Of a stretch of 64,000 nucleotides of DNA, positions 48,897 to 61,030 are shown piece after piece (position 1 is the stretch's first letter; every line of letters begins with the position of its first letter). The notes beneath the pieces were generated by a model. That model was given only the letters and a program-made list of their open reading frames with translations, did not search any database and was not told the origin of the DNA. The stretch is from NCBI GenBank assembly GCA_963942565.1, contig OZ012686.1, positions 15,030,056 to 15,094,055 of the forward strand, written 5' to 3'. A program made the position numbers and the translations under genes. The DNA comes from Maea johnstoni (Eukaryota; Annelida; Polychaeta; Spionida; Magelonidae).

Positions 48897-50959
48897 ATGA
48901 CATGTGTTGACATTTACAGGTGCCCGTGGGTCCAATCAACAGGTGCTTTGTGGTAAGAGACCTCAGCCAGCTACTCCCTCCTATCTTCCTCTCTGTCTAG
49001 ATCCTATCATCCTAGATCGAAGCACCAATTCTAAACTGACTGGCCAAGCCAGCTTTATATAAATTAGTCATTATATTCAGTTTTGACTGGGGTTAAGACA
49101 AGTCAAATATGAACCTATAAATACCCCTTCATAATATTGCACTAAAATGTGGTTGCACATCTTTAATCACGTGTTTACTTTGTACCTCAAAACAATAATG
49201 AAACTATCCCACTACCACTACTCTTACCGGTTATCCTAAGAATACTGGTTTAACCAGTATTCTTAGACTAGGGATGAGTGTTCTATAGACTATACTATGT
49301 CCCATGAGTATCAAGCTTCGGCGGGTCAACTATGTTATTGCACGTTTCAAACTCCCGCGTAGATTGAAGTGTGAAGACTCGAATCGGAACGCACTACGCA
49401 TTCACATAGGACCTTACTAAACGTATACACAAATGACAAGACAATTATTACCAGATTCCCTTTTCCCCTCTGAATGTTGCCAGTTGGGTTGCCAAAAAAC
49501 GTCCGCCTCTGTTCAACTGATGGAGTCACAGACTGCGAGAACGTGAGAGATGGGGTGGGCACTCGCCTCCATTCTAGACTGGTGCCTTCTAGACTCGCTG
49601 CCGGTCTTCGGGAAACTGCTGAGTGCCGAGCGTCGTGTTTATCGTAGACTTGTGCCAGTCCTCTGAGCTACTGCGTGCGAACAATATCTAATCTGTAACT
49701 AGATTGTGAGACTGGCGCTAGTCTATTGTTTATCGGAACGTGATATCGGCAACCACCGGTACTCCCGATTGTTATTGCTAAGATTTCTTGAGCCTCGATT
49801 CAATGAAAAGAAGTATTCTAAAATCGTACGAAGACTGAGATTATGAGAAAGGCCGAGCATTATGTATTTAATTATGTTTAAGTTTATATGTGCAACGAGC
49901 GTCATCTGGCGGAAATTTCGCACACCATTGGCAGGTACGCGGATCTAGCCTTCAAATGGCCTATGCACCTTTGACAATACTGTGCACATCACGTATTGGA
50001 GCTCCACAAAGAAAGGAAATTATCACGAAGACACATCATAACAAATATGTCAACTATTGTTCGGGACTGTACTTTGGGGTGATGCGCAAAACCTACAATT
50101 CTATGATAAAAGAGAATTGCAAAATCAATGACTGAAAATATCAAGAATACATGCATCGGTCTACCTCCTTAAAAATCCCCTTATCTATTTCTAAAAAGAC
50201 TCCATGAAATTGTGTTTGCCTTAGGTGTTGCTTATGGGGTCAATTTGTAAACGTAGGGTCATTTTTAGATTTTCACATATGCTAGAGAATCCATCCTTTC
50301 CGCACTTTGAATGACTAGGTCATTACTGATCAGAATGAGAGACCAGTTATCATAGAACTTCTCATAGGCCAGCACAAAAGCATGAGAGGTTTTGACTCTT
50401 TTATCTATATTGAGTTTCACTTAACTGTTTTTTAAACACATTTTGGGAACAAGTATCAACACATTTGTTCAAAATCTGGCATCTATATTAACAAAAAAGG
50501 GAGGAGGGTATCTCATTTTATTTCTTTTTTACAATGTTCCAAGTTACATCAAATAAAAGATAAAAATAGCAATACCAATTTCGCCCCCCCCCCCCCCCCC
50601 CCCACAATGTGATGCAACACTTTCTGACAGCCAGATGATGATATTACTGAGGTAACTAATCACATAGCTGCTTGCACCATGTGCATTGTTTTGCACCAGC
50701 TACTCCGGTTATCTCCAACACTCACAACTAGCTAGTCACTGCTTAGCCACAATGTGCCAGAAAAAGTGGTGAAAATCGAAATTCCAAATACCCGACATAC
50801 TGATCTTTCCTCCGCGTATATCGAACTTGAATTTCCTCAATTCGTTACTCTGGATAAAAGATTTTCGTGACGTTAGTTTGGATGTATGTATTTTAGTTTT
50901 ATCCTTTAAGAAAGTGGCACGCTACCGAACGAATACTTTTGTGATGATTTTTTCGTTTA
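48897..50959. other. Mostly unassigned; one palindrome and a C run
   Basis: 49300-49950 is less AT-rich and could hold a promoter or first exon of the minus-strand gene, but no clean exon was found. (C)n of about 22 at 50583-50603. Confidence 0.3.
49236..49266. repeat. 31-bp palindrome with a one-base centre
   Basis: CTAAGAATACTGGTT and its exact complement around a single T. Confidence 0.95.
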
Positions 50960-51335
50960 TATTTTATTTTCTCTCCCGAAAAACGGTTATGAAAATTAAA
51001 AGTTTTTATTTTATTTCCTCTTTCACACTTGGTCCATCCCTCTACAGAAGGCAGGTAAATATATTTCAAGTAATGACTGGTTGCTTAGCTCATTTTCCTG
51101 GCAAAAGGTGCCTATTAATTTCAGAGCGTCGCATCAAAGACCACGAGTTTGTCCTTCAGCAAATAAAAAAGTTTTTTATTTTTTCTTCCCAAAATAACGG
51201 GCGTGAAAATATATATTTTTTATTTTCTCTGACAAAAAACGGCGTCAAAATAAGTGTTTTTTTATTTTCTCTTCCCAAAAACAGGCGTGAAAATAAAGTT
51301 TTTATTCTCTCTTTCACAGTTGGTCCATCGTAATG
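50960..51335. repeat. Degenerate repeat related to MITE family D
   Basis: Four imperfect copies of a unit with TTTTATTTTCTCTTCCC...AAACGG(C)GTGAAAAT. The right edge TTTCACAGTTGGTCCATCGTA matches the end of the family D elements upstream of TIMM50. The 168-codon open frame across it is a repeat by-product. Confidence 0.55.
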
Positions 51336-52241
51336 AATAGATAAATGAAGGAATACATGAGTAAAAGGAATATGAATATATTATTGACAGATAAAATAGG
51401 GTGGGTACGACTAAAGTGCGGTCTAAACCGGTCTACCGCGCACGTTTAAGCGGGACCTTTGAAAGAACCGGCCATAACCGTTACACTTCTTTGCACGTGC
51501 ATGGGAATTTTAGACCACATTTTTAGTGCGCACCGAAAGGTTTGTATCTGATTTTGTATTATTCTAAATGATCAAGAATCGTGCTAGGTTCATCGTGCCT
51601 TTTTAAACGTGCCACAATCAATCAATGACATTATATATCTCAATAACACTACAATGCCCGTGTAATAGACTGGGCGATAATACGCCCCTTTTAAGAAGTA
51701 GAAAATCAACAGAAAAAATACATTTAACATCCGTACATATTTTGGTGTTTACACGGATCCAATGAGGCATATATGATCCAAATGATGACTGTGAGTTGAC
51801 TTATCCCCGATCGGTCGAAACAATGTTGCAATATTTTAATGACAAATTATTCTTACTCGATACATTGTAACGTTGATTGATCATTACTGTCAAGTGTCCA
51901 CGTGCAGCGAGGGATAAGTGTTTATAGCTAAGTAAAGTGCTTAAAATGGAGCCAGAAAAGGGCTGCAACATCATGAATTTGTAAAAATCGATCATCCACA
52001 GGATCCTTATGGTCTGATATCTGATCTAATTGTTAACTAAAGCCTGAGGTTTCAATCTTTAAGTTTGACCAATAATATTGAAGTTGGATTCATAATAGTA
52101 GCAGAGATATACAAACTTATAATTAGAAACTCCCTGATAATAGGTAGAAGTAGTGGTCTTGAAAAGCTTAGGGAGCCGTACACCCTTCCCCCGCCCTATT
52201 CTAACAGCACTGATTACAGTCAAAGAAACGAGAAGTATCTT
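51336..52241. other. No feature recognised
   Basis: Unassigned, with a CG-richer patch at about 51415-51545. Confidence 0.3.
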
Positions 52242-53590
52242 GTAGTCGTTGGACGTCACATGTGACGTCCACTGTGACACTGCGGCTGGAGCTCGGGTGT
52301 CACTGTGACAGTAGCTCGGGTGTCACTGTGACAACGTAGTGTGTACCGGAAACGTCTGTCCAAGTGACCGGCTTCCAAATTGATCCGCTAGGTGCAGCAC
52401 TGTAATTCGTCGAATTATACACAATCATGGCGTGTATAAACAATATCGTAGGATTCGATCACGTAAATTTGACATGTGTTGATCAGACAAATACTTGTAG
52501 ACTTTGTGTTTCCTTCTAAGTACCGTTTATACACTAGCTTTGTGTTCCTTGAAAGTCGGCCCCGGCTGCCACTGTGACAACGCCGACTTCTCTACCGGAA
52601 GCGTCTGTCCAAGTGACAGGCTTGCTACCGGAAGCGTCTGTCCAAGTGACTGCGTTCCAAATCCATCCGCTAGGTGCAGCACTGTAATTCGTCGAATTAT
52701 ACACACTCATGGCGTGTAAAAACAATCTCGGAGGATTCGATCACGCAAATTTGACATGTGTTGATCAGACAAATACTCCAGACTTTGTGTTTCGTTCTAA
52801 GTACCGTTTATACACTAGCTTTGTGTTCCTTGAAAGTCGGCCCGGCTGCCACTGTGACAACGCCGACTTCGCTACAGGAAACGTCTGTCCAAGTGACAGG
52901 CTTCCAAATTGATTCGAGAGGTGCAGCACTGTACTTCGTCGAATGATACACACACTTGGCTGATAGACAAAAGTGTATGTTTCAGTCAGTTTGTCCAGGG
53001 CTTACGACACTCTATTGGGTATTGGTGTGGACAAACAAAAAGAAATATTACAATTTCCCTGACACCACTAGGGAAATGGAAAAGAAATTGATTTTTATTG
53101 AACATGTACCAATTATTCTTTTACCTTTGGATTTTCTTTGTTTTCGGCTAAAGTAATTTTCATATTTATTGAATTTGATGTGTTGACACGTTTACAGAAA
53201 TAAAGTGTGCTAATTCATGTGTATGAAAATGGGTTCCTTTGTTCAACGATATCTTATATAAGGATGGGCATATATGGTAACAATTGAACAACTCTCTTCT
53301 AACATTTACATGAAAATTTACCCCCCAAAAGCCATAATTCACAAACTTTGACTATCTGTGATTTGAAAACCAACACAATGACCTGTCATTTGCTTTATGG
53401 CATCTGATAAAGAGCATTGTGTAGATATAGTAGACAAAAGAAGGTTAAAATAAAACAACGAAATTCTGACTTATACCAATTTTGGGTGAAAAACTTATTT
53501 CTCGAAATCCTTGATTAACCCTATAATTGCCAATAATTCTTATATAACACCATAAAGATAATTGCAACAAGGCAGAACGTTAACAGTATT

Positions 53591-53645
53591 TCATACATAC
53601 ATACATACATACATACATACATACATACATACATACATACATACA
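53591..53645. repeat. (CATA)n microsatellite
   Basis: About 13 perfect tetranucleotide units. Confidence 0.98.
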
Positions 53646-54139
53646 CATAGATAGGTAGTTCTCTACATAGGTAGATCATACATTTCCTAAACTGTCATGA
53701 TGCAGGCAATACAACATATTATTTATCTACCTGCCTGTCCGCATTTCTATCTATCAAACATTTAACTATCTAAGAATGCTCAGGGCTGTCAGGTTCAAGT
53801 GTTAAATTTCCAACTTGAACTCTTTAAAACGAAACCAACAGAAGTTAATTTAGATATTGATACAAGTAACTCAGAGGTGTTTGGGCACCTTGTAAGATAC
53901 ATATTAGTATTGTAACAAAGCAGAACTATATTCTCTTTATTGAAGGCAAACTACATTTACAAATTGAAGATAGAAATCACTAAATTACTGAAACTAATGC
54001 GTGTGACTTTTTGCGTAGGTATTTTAAGTATTTTGATTGCTATATTACTGAATAAACACAAAAAGATGACAGCTTAGAAATTTACAATAACCCATTGGTT
54101 TGTGGTAAAATCTGCAGCTAAATAAATAATTTCATCTAC

Positions 54140-54282
<143 letters not shown>

Positions 54283-54391
54283 ACAAAGATAGACAGGTAC
54301 ATAGATTTTAGATATTAATTAATGAAAATGAAGTAAATGTTTCCATTATCGATAGGGTCGTTTGACTTTTAGGTGCAAATGACTCTCTATA

Positions 54392-54414
54392 ATAATAATA
54401 ATATTAATAATAAT

Positions 54415-54462
<48 letters not shown>

Positions 54463-54770
54463 GATCTTTATTTGAAGAGGGTAACTCAGTCCAATTGCAA
54501 TGATCTTCCAGGTGAGGCCCTCCAGCATGTTTACATTAGTAGCCTCAGGGCCCAGGGTTACAAAGTAGTACGGTGTAATGCTTTTAGGTATCTAGACTTG
54601 AAGGAAGGTAGGGATGGTGCACATCTTATTGCTTTAGTTAAGCCATTCCAAACTCTGGGTCCTGGTTATGAAATGCATTTTTGGCCAATTTATTTATTAC
54701 ATTTTTATGAGAATATGTCATTTCAAAGAAAAGTTGTAAATTTTGAAATAAAACAGATTTTGGATTAAAT
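54392..54770 (-). mobile_element. LINE 3' end with (ATT)n tail, reverse orientation
   Basis: An (AAT)n tract followed by AAAGATCTTTATTTGAAGAG is the complement of a LINE tail of the form CTTCAAATAAAGATC(ATT)n. The remaining few hundred bp are non-coding and presumably its 3' UTR. Confidence 0.6.
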
Positions 54771-55221
54771 AATGAAAGGTGGCGATGATGTTCTCTACCT
54801 GATAACACTCAGGAACCTGGATATACACCTAGTTATATGATTATGCTGCTTTTAGGGACAGGGCTTTTAACAAGTCGGCGTTGTCACAGTGGCAGCCGGG
54901 GCCGACTTTCAAGGAACACAGAGCTAGTGTATAAACGGTACCTAGACGGACAAGTTAACAAGTATTTGTCTAATCAATATATGTCAAATTGGCGTGATTG
55001 AATCCTACGATATTATGTATACACGCCAAGATTGTGTATAATTCGACGATTTACAGTGCTGCACCTGGCGGATGGATTTGGAACGCAGTCACTTGGACAG
55101 ACGCTTCCGGTAGCAAGCCTGTCACTTGGACAGACGCTTCCGGTAGCGAAGTCGGCGTTGTCACAGTGGCAGCCGCGGCCGACTTTCAAGGAACACAAAA
55201 CTGGTGTATAAACGATACCTA

Positions 55222-55663
55222 TAGTCTGTCTGACTCAAGTTTGGCAATCACTTTTGCCACTTTTTTGTGACAAAACGTTCAAGTTTTCCATCCAAACTTG
55301 GCAAACATGTTAGGAGCACTACTCCGTATATGTGTAAACATATTTTTTGTCTCAACTCCGCAAAATGTTGATTTTGCTCATTAGGTCCCATTGTAAAATG
55401 TGTCCATTGCCAACAATACGATCTCGCGTGTTTATATTGTTCGCAACAGACAGACACGCGAGATCGTAGTGTCAGCAATGTGCACATTTTACAATAGGAA
55501 CTAATGAGCAAAATCAACATTTTGCGGAGCTGAGACAAAAAGTGTGTTTGTACATACACGTAGTAGTGCTCCAAAGAGGTTTGCCAAGTTTGGATGGCAA
55601 ACTCGAACGTTTTGTCACAAAAAACTGGCAAAAGTGATTGCCAAACTCGAGTCAGACAGACTA
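55222..55663. mobile_element. Foldback MITE family H, 442-bp copy
   Basis: Almost entirely inverted repeat (arms near 200 bp): TAGTCTGTCTGACTC to GAGTCAGACAGACTA, with TA duplicated (55220-55221, 55664-55665). The neighbouring repeat unit at about 54940 shows the uninterrupted site ACCTAGACGGAC, so the TA duplication is directly visible. Centre: ACGATCTCGCGTGT and its complement. Confidence 0.95.
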
Positions 55664-56599
55664 TAGACGGACACGCAAAGTTAACAAGTATTTGTCTAAT
55701 CAATATATGTCAAATTTGCGTGATTGAATCCTACGATATTATGTATACACGCCAAGATTGTGTATAATTCGACGATTTACAGTGCTGCACCTGGCGGATG
55801 GATTTGGAACGCAGTCACTTGGACAGACGCTTCCGGTAGCAAGCCTGTCACTTGGACAGACGCTTCCGGTAGCGAAGTCGGCGTTGTCACAGTGGCAGCC
55901 GGGGCCGACTTTCAAGGAACACAAAGCTAGTGTATAAACTTTACTTAGAAGGAAGCACAAAGTCTACAAGTATTCGTCTGATCAACACATGTCAAATTTG
56001 CGTGATCGAATCCTCCGAGATTGTTTATACACGCCATGATTGTGTATAATTCGACGCATTACAGTGCTGCACCTAGCGGATCAATTTGGAAGCCGGTCAC
56101 TTGGACAGACGCTTCCGGTAGTGGCCTGTCACTTGGACAGACGCTTCCGGTAGCGAAGTCGGCGTTGTCACAGTGGCAGCCGGGGCCGACTTTCAAGGAA
56201 CACAAAAGCTAGTGTATAAACGGTACTTAAAAGAAAAAAAACGTCTACAAGTATGTCTCTAAACAATAGATGTTAAAATTGCATGATGTAATCCTACGAT
56301 ATTGTTTATACACGCAAAGATTGTGTATAATTCGACGCATTGCAGTGCTGCACCTAGCGGATCGATTTGGAAGCCGGTCACTTGGACAGACGTTTCCGGT
56401 ACACACTACGTCACAGTGACACCCGGTCTCCAGGCGCAGTGTCACAGTGGACGCCGGTACACACTACGTTGTCACAGTGACACCCGAGCTGTCACAGTGA
56501 CACCCGAGCTCAAGTCACACTGTCACAGTGGACGTCACATGTGACGTCCAACGACTACTAGACCTTGTAGAAAGAAACCCAGTTGAACCCACAATTATC

Positions 56600-57011
56600 C
56601 CCCCCCCCCCCCCCCCCCCATCATCTGCATCTCCATTGCCACAAACTGAGACAACCCCACCCCCTCCCCACTTCATAATGATTTTGGTGTGAGCTAATTC
56701 TTCACTCTTATCACTGGTCGGGTACTCAGCACTGTCAGCAGGATACTGATTCCCCTGGTGAGATAAGTTGACCACTATGGCCATCTAAACTATATGGTGC
56801 CTGGTAGCAGAAAAAAACAAGAAATTTGATATGACAGCCTAGAAATCTAGGCTAGGGCTATCTCTGATCTGGTAAGAAGGGAGAAAGGAAAAAATGGAGC
56901 TGAACTGCGTAAAAGTTGTGTAAAATGAATCATTTACTGAACAAATGAAATGTGGTTGTTTTTCCATTTGCTGTGTACTACTTTCATCTGTCAAATAGAT
57001 AATTTCCAAAT
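56600..57011. other. No gene; C homopolymer at 56601-56619
   Basis: Short spacer between two large repeat elements. A C run and a G-rich/C-rich strand asymmetry are the only features. Confidence 0.4.
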
Positions 57012-59096
57012 TGAGGGGCATTCCACAGTAAGCCTTCCGTCTATCACGGGACAAATTTGACAACTCAAAAGCAATTTACTCTTTAAATACTTTATTGCAT
57101 GAGATAGTTTTGCTACATAATACTAGCTGGCATTACGATGTGTCTTTTGAACTGTTTGTTTAAAAAATTCCTTCCTAATTGAAAGAGATAATCAAGCAAA
57201 TACAGCCGTCTATCACGGGACACAAAATGGAAGTGGGTTTTTCATAACATTTTTCTCTTGCAAAATTCTCCTCAAATACATGCACTATGGCATTCATGCT
57301 TAATATAATCCATTACAAAAATACTTAGCTTCTACATGATATATTTTAGATAGTAAAATACTGTGTAGTTACAGAGGAAATTGAGCTTTTGTGAAACAAG
57401 GTCTGTCTATCACGGGACAGTCTATCACGGGACAAAAATTCCACAACAGTTTGAGGGTATCTCACAAGAGTGTCAGCAGTCCTAACCTTCTAGAAACTTG
57501 TGTGCAGTTAGAGTATATGCATTTCTAAGTGATGATGTATTTACAATACAAGTTTAATTCTGATGAATAGTGTTTTTGAAGCATTTTATAGGGGTACAAT
57601 GAAAAAATTCAAATTTTGAATAAATACTTTGAAAATATAGCTATAACTACATGCACAATTCCATTGTACTTGTAAGCATTTGTTTTATAACTTAGAATAA
57701 CTTTGAACAACTAGAAACTACTATTTCAGCAGAAAAACAGCTTTTCATGAAATGAGTTACGTCTATCACGGGGCGATCTATCATAAGTGCCATAAAGCGA
57801 CTGTTTACACTGTATAGAGGCTTAAATATTGCTAAAACCTATAAGCTAAGTAAACTAGCCTATAAACTACATACACATGTCTAAGTTGGATATGCTCAAA
57901 TATCTATTCTGTTCTGGACCTCAAGAAATCTGATTCTAATCATGTAGCGACATGACACGTTTCCTACATGTTTTGACTCAATAAATTAAACTCATCAAAA
58001 TTACCAAATTCCAACATACTCATAGAAATGCAGGTATTGTCATTAACAAAAAAGATCACTAGTTTTTGTTACACTTCTGCAACTTAAGAACTAGTGAAAT
58101 TCAAAGACCAAGATTGCTTCCTTTTCAGCAGTACTACTCCATGCATAATACAACATGCTTGGTTAACATGCTTGATTTCAATTAGGATTAGGCTAATCCA
58201 GGTAACTTAAGTGCTAGTTTCAGAGTCTGTCAAATCAATCTTGCAAATTAAAAATACTTCTGTATGCACATGTATTTCTTTTTAGTTTTATATGCCTGTG
58301 GTGACTCAGTACAGGGTTAACACGCCTGATTTCAATTTGGGTTAGGCTTATTGAAGTAACTAAATTGTTTGTTGAGCATGTCAAATCATTATTGCATTTA
58401 GCATAAGTATTACTTCAGTATGCACAAAGTTGAGTTTTATATCACTCTAGAATAAATAAGAAAAGTATTCTGAAGCTAATCATGAAGAGAGGAATGTTCT
58501 ATCATGTTTTTCCTGTCTGGAAATGCCACCACAAGTTTGATGTCCCGTGATAGACAATCAGTGTCTATCACGGGACATATTTGAATTGTCATTTATTTTT
58601 GATTCTGAGAGATTTTCTGTAAGAAAACTGCATCATACTATTCATTTTAACTCATAGGAGGAGAATATGTAATGGCAGCATTCTATGTTTGTGCATCTAA
58701 GAGATATTAAAACTTTTTGATGTTTGACTGTCCGTCACGGGACAGCGGCAGAAGAAATCATGCTAAATGACATGTTTTCTTTCAAAAATGTCACAAAATT
58801 CAATATGGGTTATGTGAAACTGAGAGTTTAGGGCTCATTTCCCCTTTGATATCTAAAAAACAATTTTTGAACCATGAGAAAATGAATAATATGTCATGTC
58901 CCGTGATAGACACAATTTTTTCCACAAATTCCAGTTTCAAAGTCAATAACTTAAGTTTGGGCCATCATAGGGAATAATCAAAACCAGTTCCGAAAACTTT
59001 GAAAAGTTCTCTTTCAGATGTATGCAAAATAAACTTTAGTTTCAAAGAATGACAAAATGAGTAGTCAGGACCAAAATACTGTGGAATGCCCCTTGA
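57012..59096. mobile_element. 2.1-kb non-autonomous element with a TCTATCACGGGACA motif array
   Basis: Terminal inverted repeats AGGGGCATTCCACAGTA near 57015 and 59080 (right end reads TACTGTGGAATGCCCCT). Inside are nine copies or close variants of TCTATCACGGGACA: + orientation at 57040, 57209, 57406, 57421, 57762 (variant), 58562 and 58731 (variant); - orientation at 58541 and 58897. Copies at 58541-58556 and 58562-58577 form a perfect 16-bp hairpin around ATCAG. No transposase frame. Superfamily unknown. Confidence 0.8.
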
Positions 59097-59150
59097 GCAG
59101 AAATAACTTCTTTATGATTGGTATTTATTACCACATGATGGTGGTGATTG

Positions 59151-59376
59151 GACCTAAAAAAAAAATTGTTTCCTGTAACCCTAACCTAACAAGTTTTTTT
59201 TCAAAAAAATCCCTACCCCAAAGTTTTTTCCGCCCTCCCAACTCCAAATCAATGTAAAACATGCTTAAAACGCACATTTTTGTCCAATAAAATAATGCAA
59301 AAATTTTCTTACCAACCTACCTACCCTATTTTTTTTCGGACCGTTACAGGAAACAAACAATTTCTTTTTTTAGGCC
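59151..59376. mobile_element. PIF/Harbinger-like MITE, copy 5
   Basis: 226 bp, GACCTAAAAAAAAAATTG to AGGAAACAAACA...TAGGCC, flanked by TTG on both sides. Confidence 0.8.
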
Positions 59377-59430
59377 TTGTACATGTACTAACATCTCATT
59401 AGCCACCTGCATATATTGAATATTATTTAA

Positions 59431-60677
59431 CAGGGACTTAGTCAGCCCCTCTTTTGGAAAAGCAGTTTCCTGAAAACCTCCTCCTGGGACAGGCGAAAAG
59501 TTCCATGACAAATTTTAGATTTTGATTTTTGGGGGTAATTGTCAAAGGGGAATTTAGTATCAAAAGATATTATTTGATACTAAGTTCCCCCATGACAATT
59601 GTCCACACATTGCAATATAGTGGCATGCCATTACAATAGTATTAACCCTTTCAATGCTGACGCTACTTTTTGTCCAAAGCACAAGGAGGCAAACTTCTTG
59701 AAATCTATCTAAACCCTGTCATATTGGTACCCATAGGAAAGCTCTCACTGAGTACTTTCAGATGAGTACCCATTTGCCAGGGTTTCAGTCATTTTTCAGT
59801 TTTTTTTGCATAATTTTTTGTTGGCAAAATTAGCCATCAGCAGCATAAGGGTTAATAGCTTAAACACTGGTTACAAATTTAACCCATTAATGCTTATGAG
59901 TTCCTCCAAAGATTGTCGTCTGGAACTATGACGGTATCTTTGTAATTGAAATTGACTTTACGAAATATTTGAAGAAGATTTGTTGGTTTTGTTTTCATTA
60001 ACATTTCTCCATCAAATATTTATCTAATTGTGCTTTTACCTGCAAGATTTCATCTAAATTATCAGGCTGCTTTTGGCCGCGGTGAGCATTAATGGGTTAA
60101 AGGGTATGAATCACACCTACTATTTATCAACAACTGTAAAAAGATGACACTTAATTGCAATGATGTTAACAGCTGAATTGCTGATTGCAAACACTAACAG
60201 GCCTATCCCTGATCTAGTAATTATTACTTCTAATTACTTATTTTCCCGGTGTCGTTAGCATATTTGATTGCAATTGTACCTGAGTTGTGATTGCAATATA
60301 TCTGGTTTAACATGTATGTTTTGCTAGAAGCCAGTAGGAATTCCCTACTGTATGTATTGTCTATTGTGGAGTTATTGCCAACTTGGATTGGATAATATTC
60401 TTAACCAAATACACCACCAACAAGAAATATATATATGCTCATTATTATTGATCCCAGTAGCACAACGTCAAGTGTTAAATAATAACCAAATACCTACTGA
60501 TCAAACATCTAGAATATAGCTGAATTGTAAATTGCCCTTTTTGACACAATAGGCTATTAAATTTACTTGGTAAGTTGGTATAATAATTTGATTTCATTAG
60601 TAGCTAAATCTGGATGTGCAGATAATTTGGAATAGCTGTTTTGAAGGGGTATTTTTGAAATCCGGGCTTAGATCCTG
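59431..60677. mobile_element. Possible long hAT family F copy with nested insertions
   Basis: CAGGGACTTAGTCAG at the left and GGGCTTAGATCCTG at the right. Interior blocks (CAGTTTCCTGAAAACCTCC; TTTGACACAATAGGCTATT) match the elements at 45607 and 62900. A piggyBac-like MITE sits inside. The span as one element is tentative. Confidence 0.4.
59646..59851 (-). mobile_element. piggyBac-like MITE, copy i
   Basis: 206 bp with TTAA on both sides (59642-59645, 59852-59855); CCCTTTCAATGCTGACGC to CATCAGCAGCATAAGGG. One of the two best preserved copies. Confidence 0.92.
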
Positions 60678-60725
60678 AATTGTATTCTTGAAATATCAAT
60701 TGTTAACTATATCCTGTAACTGTTC

Positions 60726-60785
60726 CAGAAGGAAAACGGAGTATCCGGCGAAAACCACCACCTAACCCCAAGTCACTGGCAACTT
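60726..60785. repeat. GGAGGAAACCGGAG-type interspersed repeat fragment
   Basis: GGAGTATCCGGCGAAAACCA...CCCCAAGTCACTGGCAACT matches the copies at about 5690 and 6645. Confidence 0.6.
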
Positions 60786-61030
60786 AAGGACCCAATGAAA
60801 TATTTTGGATAGAGAACTTTTTTCTAAAGACGCAACAGCCAATAGAGACAGCAAAAGCACTCAATTCTTTTTAAAATCTTCTTTCATCATTTTTAAAAAT
60901 CTTGATTGTCTTTGAATTACAAAGGGGGATTTGTGGAATCACTTCAGCCTGATATCAATGACCTGTCTTCCTTTTATGACTAGTTCTAGCTTAATATACA
61001 CATCAAATTTTTTCCCCTTTCAGAAGCATC

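Noticed and set aside
50827-51333. 168-codon + strand frame
   Set aside because: Composed of repeated TTTTATTTTCTC units related to MITE family D.
54373-54768. 131-codon frame starting with poly-Asn
   Set aside because: Reads through an (AAT)n tract into the antisense of a LINE tail.
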